The notes beneath the pieces were generated by a model, which worked only from the letters and a program-made list of their open reading frames with translations, ran no database searches and was not told where the DNA came from. 64,000 nt of DNA, from assembly GCA_910585545.1 (NCBI GenBank), contig CAJUFN010000001.1:62001-126000 (forward strand). Reading direction: 5' to 3'. How positions within the stretch are numbered: the first letter of the stretch is position 1; each line of letters opens with the position of its first letter. Shown piece after piece: positions 6,068-16,100 of this stretch. The stretch is from an uncultured Lachnospiraceae bacterium (GTDB lineage Bacteria > Bacillota > Clostridia > Lachnospirales > Lachnospiraceae). Made by a program: the position numbers and the translations under genes.

Positions 6068-9000
6068 ATGAAGAACAAGACAATAAAAAAGATGCAGAAG
6101 TCTTTGCTTGCCGGAAGCCTTGCTGTTGCTATGATTATGGGAGGAGTTGCAGGTTCGGGCATTTCATTTGGAAGTGTAAAGGCTGCCGGAATTGAAGTAG
6201 GAACTTATGAAAGCAAACTTCCGGTTATTTACATTGAGACAGAGGGCGGAGCTAATATTGTAAGCAAGGACTCTTATATTGATGCAACGATGACCATGCA
6301 GGGAAATGAGGAATTCAATGATGGATTGTATTCCGGTGTGATCGAGATTAAAGGGCGTGGTAATTCTACATGGGGAATGCCCAAAAAACCATATAAGATC
6401 AAACTGGATAAGAGTACCAATATTTGGGGAATGGGAAAAAATAAGCACTGGGTATTACTTGCCAATTATTCTGACCCGAGCTTGATGCGTAATACGATTT
6501 CCTATAATTTATCCGGAGATATGGGAATGCCGCAGATGGATACTACTTGGGTGGATGTGGTACTGAACGGCAAATATGTTGGTAACTACCAGTTCTGTGA
6601 ACATATCCGTATAGCAAAGGACAGAATAGACATCTATGACTGGGAAACGGCAGGAGAAGATGCAGCCGATGCGATTGCCGAGGCAGAAGGATTTAGCAAG
6701 GATGATAAGAAAGAGTTAGAAGGATATATGTCTGAAAATCTTGCATGGACAACCTCCAAGGAAGTTACATTTAACGGAACGACTTATCAGGTAGAAGATT
6801 ATTATGAAATAGAAGATATCAATGGAGGTTATTTGTTAGAACTTGATGAATATTATGATGAAATTTCTAAGTTCAAGACAAATAAAAATCAACCTCTTAT
6901 GTTCAATAAGCCTGAGTTTGCTAATACGAACAAAGATATGATGAATTTTGTACAGAATTATATCCAGGGATTTGAAGATGCGGTTTATTCAGATAATTTT
7001 TATGCTACATATAATGGAAAAGATACGCATTACAGTGAATTGTTTGATATGGATTCTTTAGTGGATTACTGGATTGTGAATGAAGTTTTCTATAACGAAG
7101 AATTTAATAAAAAGAGTACTTATTTATATAAGGATATTGACGGGCTGTTCCATATGGGTCCTATATGGGATATGGATTACAGTTCCGGCGGAGAAGGAGA
7201 TACTTATATTACCAACCAGTGGGCTACAAAGGCATTTAATACGAATGCTCAGGCGTATATGTGGTATAAGCAGTTGATTGAAGATCCATATTTTATGATG
7301 CGTGTACAAGAGCGTTACTGGGAGATTCGAGATACGCTTCTTGAAGATATTATAAAGACAGGAGGCAAGATTGATACTGCTTATGAATATATCTATGAAT
7401 CCGCAAAGAAAAATGAAGCAATGTGGAAATATAAAAATGGCTTTGACGGTGGTGTGAATACTTTCAAAACATGGTTGAAGACACATTTGGCATGGATGGA
7501 CATTCAATTAGAGACTGAAGATTCTTTTGTAAGATCCTTAAATGCATACAATGCAAGCAAAAATATTTCGATGCAGGCATCTGATGAGAATGGCGCATTA
7601 AAAGTGGATAATATATCAAAGCATGCAGCAGCAGATGCAGTGATAGAAGACGGAAAAGATATGACATTATCAGTAAGCATAAATCAGCAGGACATTGTAG
7701 ATGCGGCTGTGTATGTGAACGGAACTTACTGTAAAAAAGCAGATTTGAATGATGGAAGCACACAATTTGCGCTTACAGCAGAAGAATTGAGTGCCAAGAG
7801 TGGTGAAAAAGATGTTATCCGTATCGATGGAAGAGATCGAAACGGAAAAGTAGTTGCTTCAAATTACATGACAATTTTGGAATATGAAGTAGATAAAGAC
7901 GCAATCTATGCGGAAATTTCCGCAACAGAACTTTATAAAGGTGAGACAGCAGATATCAGTGGAACGAATCTTGATAAAGCAGTATGGACATCCAGCAACG
8001 AATCCGTTGCAGTTGTAGAGGGAACAAAAGTAAAAGCATTATCTGCAGGTACAACTGTTCTTACCGTGTCTGATGCAAATGGAAAAGTGGCTGCATCTTT
8101 TGAGATCACGGTGACTGGACACATTATAACTGAGATGCCAACGGAGGAACTGCAAGAAATGACATCTTCTGCAAATACAGAAGAAAAGACAGGTGAGGAC
8201 GCTGGCAGCGGTGTTGCATCCGCAGCAACGGATGGAAATTCTTCTACATACTGGCATTCCCAGTGGGAAGGAAGTCATTTTGTAGTAAGTAAAGAAAATC
8301 CGGCTGTTTTAACAGTAGATTTTGGCAAAGATTTGCGTGTCGGCGGATTCAAATTCCAGCAAAGACCATCCAATAGTAATGGTATTGTACAGCAATTAGG
8401 GTATCGGGTATTGGATGCTGATGGAAATATATTGGAAGAAAAATATGATATTGCAGTGAAAGATATCAATAACGGAGCATGGAATGAAGTAATATTTGGA
8501 CAGGCGTCTCTGGCTCGTAAGATTGAAATTGTTGTAGAGCAGGGTCGGGGCGGATTTGCAGCAATCGCAGAAGTATTACCACTTCAGGCACAGAAAGTTG
8601 CAGACAAGGTTGATCTGGAAGATGTTGAACTTGAAGTAGGCGAGACCGTTACCTTGGTACCAGAACATGATGAAGGTACAATATTAAAAGGTCTTGTGTG
8701 GAGTTCGTCTGACGAGGAAGTTGTGACCGTGGATGAGAATGGTACGGTTACGGCTGTAAAAGAAGGAACAGCTGTGATTACAGTTTCAAATGCTGCTGGT
8801 TCTTTGGGCACTTGTACAGTTACTGTTTCTGGCGAAGAAGAACCGGAAATCGCAGATAAGAGTAAACTTGAAGCATTGATTGCAGAAGCAGAAGCAAAAG
8901 AGTTAGATGATTACACTCAGGAAAGTGTAAACACACTTTTAAAGACAATCAAAGTTGGTCATGAAGTGATGAAGGATGCAAACAGTAGTCAGGGAATGGT

Positions 9001-9925
9001 AGATCTCACAGTGAATATGATTCAGGCGGCATTAAATGGTCTGACAAGAAAACCGGTTCAAATGAAACCAGCTGATAAAACTGCTTTGCAAGAAGCAATT
9101 GCATCTGTAGAGGAAGCAGATCTTAGTATCTATACGGAACAGAGTGTGGAAATATTAAATAAAGCATTGGATGCAGCCTATGCGGTTATCGCAGATGAAG
9201 AACTTAGTGAAGATGATCAGGCAGTTGTAGATCGTGTAAAAGATACATTGGTTGCAGCATTTGAGACACTGGTATTAAAAGAGACACCGACTATCAATAA
9301 AGATGCTTTGAAAAAATTAATTGATAAATCTGTACAGTTTGATTCTAACAAAGACTTATATATCGAAGAAAGCTTCAATGTGTTCAAGGAAGCATATGAT
9401 GAAGCGGTTCGCGTATATCAGGATGAAGAAGCAACGCAGGAGGAAGTGGATGAAGCGAGAGTAAATCTGGAAGCAGGAAGACGGCAGCTTCGCGAGAAAC
9501 CAAATAAAGATAAATTGGAAGAATTGATTGCGATTATAAAGACAATTGATTTTAAACAATATTCAAAAGAAGAAGTAACAGCAGTAAAGGCGGCTTATGC
9601 ATCAGCAGTTGCTGTTCTTTCCGATGAAAAAGCGACACAGACACAGATTGATAAAGCAGTTGAAACGTTAGAAATGACAGTAAACTCTCTTGACGAAGAA
9701 ATTCTTGCAAACGCAGAAATCGAAGAAACGAAAATAGCTGCAGGAGCAGAAGGCGAAAAGAAAGAGAATAAGACAGCTGCAACTGAAAAATCATCTTCAA
9801 AGGCAGGTGCCAAAACAGCAGCAAAGACTGGAGATAAGCTCAACAGTGCATTGCCGGCAACAGCTTGCTTGACAGCTATGCTTGCCGCAGTAATTCTTTA
9901 TAGGAGAAGAAGATATCGTGCATAA
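6068..9925 (+). CDS. Secreted CotH-kinase / CBM32 / FIVAR surface protein
   Basis: 1285 aa from ATG 6068 (AGGTGG eight bases upstream; a GTG at 6056 is the alternative). Order: signal peptide about 1-40; CotH kinase-like domain about 50-480 with PKKPYKIKLDK and the acidic IWDMDYSSGG pair Asp368/Asp370; linker; Ig-like (BIG2) about 610-686; F5/8-type C (CBM32-like) about 694-839; second BIG2 about 847-921; four FIVAR-like helical repeats about 927-1208; charged Ala/Lys linker; KTGD, a hydrophobic segment and an Arg tail. CotH proteins are atypical protein kinases, best known in spore coats. Here the architecture points to an extracellular, wall-anchored, glycan-binding protein. The C-terminal half is paralogous to that of the GH101 gene downstream. 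Kinase activity is inferred from family only. Confidence 0.85.
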   Translation: MKNKTIKKMQKSLLAGSLAVAMIMGGVAGSGISFGSVKAAGIEVGTYESKLPVIYIETEGGANIVSKDSYIDATMTMQGNEEFNDGLYSGVIEIKGRGNSTWGMPKKPYKIKLDKSTNIWGMGKNKHWVLLANYSDPSLMRNTISYNLSGDMGMPQMDTTWVDVVLNGKYVGNYQFCEHIRIAKDRIDIYDWETAGEDAADAIAEAEGFSKDDKKELEGYMSENLAWTTSKEVTFNGTTYQVEDYYEIEDINGGYLLELDEYYDEISKFKTNKNQPLMFNKPEFANTNKDMMNFVQNYIQGFEDAVYSDNFYATYNGKDTHYSELFDMDSLVDYWIVNEVFYNEEFNKKSTYLYKDIDGLFHMGPIWDMDYSSGGEGDTYITNQWATKAFNTNAQAYMWYKQLIEDPYFMMRVQERYWEIRDTLLEDIIKTGGKIDTAYEYIYESAKKNEAMWKYKNGFDGGVNTFKTWLKTHLAWMDIQLETEDSFVRSLNAYNASKNISMQASDENGALKVDNISKHAAADAVIEDGKDMTLSVSINQQDIVDAAVYVNGTYCKKADLNDGSTQFALTAEELSAKSGEKDVIRIDGRDRNGKVVASNYMTILEYEVDKDAIYAEISATELYKGETADISGTNLDKAVWTSSNESVAVVEGTKVKALSAGTTVLTVSDANGKVAASFEITVTGHIITEMPTEELQEMTSSANTEEKTGEDAGSGVASAATDGNSSTYWHSQWEGSHFVVSKENPAVLTVDFGKDLRVGGFKFQQRPSNSNGIVQQLGYRVLDADGNILEEKYDIAVKDINNGAWNEVIFGQASLARKIEIVVEQGRGGFAAIAEVLPLQAQKVADKVDLEDVELEVGETVTLVPEHDEGTILKGLVWSSSDEEVVTVDENGTVTAVKEGTAVITVSNAAGSLGTCTVTVSGEEEPEIADKSKLEALIAEAEAKELDDYTQESVNTLLKTIKVGHEVMKDANSSQGMVDLTVNMIQAALNGLTRKPVQMKPADKTALQEAIASVEEADLSIYTEQSVEILNKALDAAYAVIADEELSEDDQAVVDRVKDTLVAAFETLVLKETPTINKDALKKLIDKSVQFDSNKDLYIEESFNVFKEAYDEAVRVYQDEEATQEEVDEARVNLEAGRRQLREKPNKDKLEELIAIIKTIDFKQYSKEEVTAVKAAYASAVAVLSDEKATQTQIDKAVETLEMTVNSLDEEILANAEIEETKIAAGAEGEKKENKTAATEKSSSKAGAKTAAKTGDKLNSALPATACLTAMLAAVILYRRRRYRA

Positions 9926-9945
9926 AGAATGATAATGTAGAAAAA

Positions 9946-9996
9946 TAATAACAAGAACAGGACGGGATCAGATATTCTGCCCTGTTTTTGTTATTA
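9946..9996 (+). terminator. Terminator after the CotH-kinase gene
   Basis: Sixteen-base arms 9946-9961 and 9981-9996 pair with one G-U; the right arm contains TTTTTG and TTATTAT. The remaining intergenic bases up to 10188 are AT-rich, with a TATAAT at 10101-10106 but no good -35 box. Confidence 0.75.
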
Positions 9997-10100
9997 TAGA
10001 AACTCTCGTGAAAATGCACAAAATGCTTTTGAGGTTTTGAACAAAATTAACAAAAAAGCAAAAAGGCCTTATAAAAAAGGAAAAAAATCAGCAAAGATGT

Positions 10101-10106
10101 TATAAT
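10101..10106 (+). promoter_or_regulatory. Possible -10 box for the GH101 gene
   Basis: Perfect TATAAT with a T-rich flank, 83 bases before the start. The region 17 bases upstream is A-rich and lacks a TTGACA-like box, so the promoter is either activator-dependent or not real. Confidence 0.35.
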
Positions 10107-10188
10107 GAACGAGGATAAATCAGTGTGTTGCTAGGGTGGGGCAAGATAATAAGATTTATTCAAAAAACTATAATAAAAGGAGGATAAT

Positions 10189-13100
10189 ATGATTAAAGCA
10201 AAAAGAAAAATCATATCAGTGTTGATTGCAATTGCAATGGTATGCACATCATTTTTAAGCTATATTCCGGCGAATGTAAAAGCAGCACCGGAAAGCGGTA
10301 GAAAATGGATTACAATCAACAGTGGAGCACGCGGCGGCGGCGGACATGCTTATGGAAATGCCAGCACAAATGCACCAGCACTTTTGTTGGATAATGACAA
10401 AAGAATGGAAGAGTCCGGAGAGATTTCTCTGGCACTGAGACCAGGCAACGACAACTGGGGGGTATTCTATTCTTATGTAGATGACAGTAACTGGTTGTAT
10501 GTAGGATATGATCCAAGCAGTAAATGGTACTATCAGTACAAATTAAATGGTTCTGAAAGTTATCCGCAGATTCCGGGACTTCCTGAGCCGGTAATCGGAG
10601 AAGAAATGCAGATTTCTATCTCTTTAAATCGTGAAACATTATCTGTCACTGTGAATGGAACAACAGCTCGTGTAACAAATCAGACATTGATCAGTTATGC
10701 GGATGCTACGAGTGGAAATGGCAGATTTGGTGTAAAAGTAAATGGCGCAAATCAGACCATTTCTTTTGCGGATTTCATGTATGGAACAGCAAATTGTATG
10801 GAGGATGAATGGGTATTTTGCGCAGATCGCGGACATCAGATGACAGAAGATTATACTGTGATCAAAGATGTGACAGGAACTGTGACAAATACGGAAGGAA
10901 CAGCCATAGAGGGTGCAACGGTACGTCTTGGAAGCCGTGTAACAACGACAGATGTAAATGGTAACTATGCGATTGTGGGTGTTGAAGTTGGTGAATATAA
11001 CATGGCAATTACAAAGGCAGGTTATCAGTCATATGAAAGTGTAGTCGAAGTTGACGCAGAGGCTGAGAATGTATTTAATGCAACGCTGCAGCCAAAGGCG
11101 AATCTTGACTTGAATAATTATGACAGTATCACATCTGATGTGATGAAAGTTTACATCGGAAAAGAATTTCCGTTAGTAGCAAGATACGAGATGCTCGGAA
11201 AAGAAAATACCTTCTTCCGCGGCAATGAAACAGCACTTAATACGGTTGTGATCAATGGCTGTACATTGGAGCCAGAAGTAACAGTTACAGAGACAACAAC
11301 GGATTCCAGAACTTATGAGATGCATTGTCAGCAGATAGATGATTCATATAATATCGATGTCATCTTGACAGTAAAAATCAGTGTGAAAAATAATACATTG
11401 ACATGGGAAGTGACAGATATTCAGGCAGAAAAAGACAGTCAGGCTATTGCATCTATTGATGTGCCAAGTCTTAGTCTTTTGTCTGTAGATGCAGCTGAGA
11501 CAGGTGCAAATTTTGCGGGCGCTCAGGTTTCTACAACGACAACATCATGCGGCGATGTATTTATTGATTTTGAGGATGGATTTGTTCCATCAAATAAAGA
11601 TGGATATTTATATGCATTTTTGCAGAATGGAAAATTAAGTGCAGGTCTTTTCAGTAATTCCGAAGCAGAAGGAGACAAACGTGTCATCCGTGTGAATGGA
11701 GCAGATACTATCACACTTACAAGTGCTCCTTGGTATTATGAAAAGGGAGACAAGAACGGACAGAATAAATCATCACAATATGATCCGTATCCAAAGAGCG
11801 AACTTCCATATGCAAAAGTAGCGATTGGAGCAGATGAGAACGAAGATGGCGAGATCGATTGGAATGACGGAGCCCTTGCGTTCCGTGATATTATGCATGT
11901 TGCATATGGCTCCGATGTGATCAAAGATATGGTAAACTACCGTATTGTTATGAATTTTGCAAGTATGGCATCCAACCCATATCATACAACGGCAGACAAT
12001 ATTAAGAAAGTATATCTTGCAACAGACGGACTGCCGCAGGCGGTTATGTTAAAGGGATATGGTAATGAAGGACATGACTCTGCAAACTCAGAATATGCAG
12101 ATATTGCTGAGCGTGAAGGCGGAGTAGAAGATTTCCAGGAACTGATCAAGATTGCACATGATTACAACACAGAGGTTGGTATTCATGTAAATGCACAGGA
12201 AATTTATCCGGAAGCCAAATCCATGAATGAAGATATGATTGAAAGTGCTTACAGTTATGGATGGGGATGGTTAGACCAGTCTCTTGCAATTGATAAACTT
12301 TGGGATCTTTCCAGCCAGGCAAGATGGAAACGTTTCGTGCAGTTATATGATCGTATCAATAATACCGAGCACCTTAGCATTAAATGGCCGGAAGCAGTAA
12401 AAGATTCTCAAGGCGAAGTAGATATGTCTAAAGAAGACCTGAAAAAAGAAGCTGAGTCTTTAGAAGACAATATGGATTTCATTTATCTTGACGTATGGTA
12501 TCAGGATGCATGGGAAACAAGACAGATTGCAAAAGAGATCAACTCTTTGGGTTGGAGATTCTCTACAGAATTCAGTGCGCAGGGCGAATATGATTCTACT
12601 TGGCAGCATTGGTCAACAGATGCTTCCTATGGTGGAGCAACATCCAAAGGATTTAACAGCGCTATCATTCGTTTCATTAGAAATGACCAGAGAGATTCTC
12701 AGGTACTGAATTATCCTTCCTATGGTGGAGCAGCAGATAACCCATTGCTTGGCGGATACAGACTGTATGGATTTGAAGGATGGGGCGGAGACCGCGATTA
12801 CAATAATTACATTCTTCAGACATTTAACCAGAACCTTCCGACAAAATTCTTGCAGCATTACTATGTAATCGATTGGGAAGATTATGCAGAGGGTGAATCA
12901 CCGGTTGGCAACAACGAAAAAGAAATCACGTTAAAGAATGATAATGGAGATAAGGTTGTTGTTACAAGAAAAGAAGAACAGCGCAGAGATGAAAATATCG
13001 AACGTATCATTACGTTAAATGGCAAAAAAGTATTAGAAGATGTTACATATTTACTTCCTTGGACAGATAATCAGGATGGAAGTGAAAAACTCTATCACTG

Positions 13101-16100
13101 GAATTTGGAAGGCGGTACAACAACTTGGGAGCTTCCTGATGGATGGAATGTAGAAAACGTTATCATGTATGAGCTTTCCGATCAGGGACGTATCAATGAA
13201 AAGACCGTTGAGGTAAATGGAAACTCTGTAACGTTAGAAGCAAAAGCAGCTACAGCCTATGTATTAGTAAAAGGCGCAGGTGTGAAAACGCTGAAAAATG
13301 ATTTTGGTGAGTATGATTATGTAGTAGATCCTGGATTCAATGGATATGCAGCAGGTGAAAAGCTTTCTTCTGATGAATGGTCAGGAGATATTGATGATGA
13401 GTCTGTTGTAGTGGAAAAAGCGAATACAGGAGATCAGAGACTGGCATTTAATAGTCCGTCAAAAGATGTGGCAGTAACAACTACCATTCATGGATTGAAA
13501 TCCGGTGTAGATTATGTGGCAGAAGTTTATGTAGAAAATAATAGTGATGCAAAAGCGTCTATTGAAGTAGCTACGAAAGACAATTCTGTTTCTAATTACA
13601 CGGAACGTTCTATCTTGAATAACTATGTAAAATCTGACCAGAAGAACGGAACCAAGATGCAGAGAATGCAGGTATCCTTTACAGCAGACGCAGAGACTGC
13701 GAAGATTACGCTGGCAAGGAAAGCAGGAACAGGCTCCTCTTACATGGATGACATCCGTGTGGTAGAGAAATCTCTCAATAACTTCCGTGAAGACGGAAGC
13801 TTTGTACAGGATTTTGAAACAGTAGTACAGGGATTATATCCGTTTGTATTAAGTTCTGCACAAGGAATCTCAGACCCTGTAACACACTTGTCTCAGTTGA
13901 ATGCACCATATACACAGCATGGTTGGGGCGGAAGAGTAATTGATGATGTTATCGACGGTGAATGGTCTGTAAAACATCATGGTTCTAATAATGGAATTCT
14001 CTATCAGACAATTCCTCAGAACTTCCGTTTTGAGCCGGGTAAAGTATATACGGTAGAATTCGATTATCAGTCTGGTCCTGACAAGGGATATGCGATGGTG
14101 GTCGGAGAAGGAACCAGCTATACAACACCAGCAGCGAATGATTGCCTCCCGCAGGCACGCGGCACAACACAACATGTAAAGATGCAGGTGATTGGCGGCG
14201 GAAGCGGCCAGACATGGATTGGTCTTTATACAAACAGACCAAGCGGCTCTACAAGTATTGGAGAGACAGATTTTACACTTGATAATCTTGTAATTAAAGA
14301 AAATAAAGACGCTATCGCAGTAACAATCTCTTCTAAAGAGCTTTACAAAGGTGAGACAGTAGATATTTTCGGAACCGGTCTTGATAAGATTACATGGACA
14401 TCCAGCGATGAGAATATCGTAGTTGTAGAAGGTCAGAAAGTTAATGCACTCGCAGCAGGTGAAGCTGTTCTTACAGCAGCCAACGAAGATGGCGAAGTGA
14501 TTGAGACCTTTGATATGACGATAATGGATTCCGTTGTAACAGACATTGCAAGAGATGAATATCCGGAAATCACATCTTCTGCAAATACGCAGCAGACATC
14601 AGGAGAACCTGCTGGAAGCGGTGTTGCATCAGCAGCGGCGGATGGAGATTCTTCTACTTATTGGCATTCTGCATGGAGCGGATTTACTGTAAGTGCAGAT
14701 AATCCTGCAATTTTGACTGTGGATTTTGGTAAGGAATTAGAAATTGGCGGATTTAAATTCCAGCAAAGACCAAGTGCGAATAATGGTATTGTTCGCCAGT
14801 ACGGATACCGTGCATTAGATGCAGAAGGTAATGTATTGGAAGAAAAGCATGGAATTGCATCAACGGACGCTGAAAGAGTTGGCGGAGGCTGGATAACAAT
14901 AACGTTTGACGGTAAATCAAAAGCAGCTATGAATGTGAAAGTAATTGAAATCTATGTCGAAGCAGGACAAGGCGATTTTGCAGCAATCGCAGAAGTAGCA
15001 CCGATTCGCGTTATGAAAGTTGCAGAAACAGCAACCTTAAAAGATGCTACTGTTAAAGTCGGTGAAACAGTTACTTTGGAACCGGAACATGCAGCAGGAA
15101 CAATGCTTACAGGACTTAAATGGAGTTCTTCTAACGAAGAGGTTGCTGTCGTGAATGAAAATGGTATCGTGACAGCGAAAAAACAAGGAACAACTGTAAT
15201 TACAGTTGCTAACGTAGCAGGTTTGGAAGCATCTTGTACAATTACTGTTAAAGGTAATGAACCGGTGAAAACAGACAAGTCAGATTTGCAAGTTCTCTTT
15301 ACTTATACAGGAGAGCAGATGGCGAAAGACGGATATACAAGTGTAATCCCGGCAGTAAGGACGGCATTGGAAGCAAAATACGATGAAGCAGAAGATATCT
15401 TGGCGGACGATACCGTAAGTCAGGAGGAAGTTGATAAGGTATATAAAGAATTGCTTGCACTGGTTCATATGCTTGATTTCATCGGCGGAGACAACAAGCC
15501 GCTGCAAACTCTGGCAGATGAGGTGAGAGATTTCTATCTTCCAAACATTGATAACTACACAGAAGAAACTGCAGCAGCACTTCAAAACGCATATGCGAAA
15601 GCCTTGGAAGTACTAAAAGACGGCGAAAATGCATTAGCAGAAGATATTAAGACTGCGACAGAGGCACTTCAGAAGGCAATCGATGAGCTTGAAGAAGTAG
15701 AAGTAAAAGTAGACAAGAGCAGACTGCAGATGCTGGTAGATCAAGCGAACGCAACTGATACAAGCGGCTACACGGAAGCAAGCGTAGCAACAATGCAGGA
15801 AGCATTGGCGCTTGGTGAATTGGTTCTTAATACAGACGGTGTCAGCCAGGGATTGGTAGATACAGTAGCAGACGCATTGGAAGCAGCACTTAACGGATTA
15901 GAGGTCAAAGTACCGGAGAAAGAGCCGGCTGATAAGAGTGAATTACTTGAAGTATACAACTCGGTAAAAGATACAGAGTTGAAGGGTTATACAGCAGAAA
16001 GTGCACGTATATTCAGTGAGGCTTTAAAAGCAGCCGAAGCAGTACTTGCGAATGATAATTTGACCAAGGATGATCAGGCTGTGGTAGATAAAGTGACAGC

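Noticed and set aside
9552..9843. Minus-strand frames opposite the CotH-kinase C-terminus
   Set aside because: Low-complexity Leu/Phe/Ser translations of a strongly coding plus strand; no start signals.
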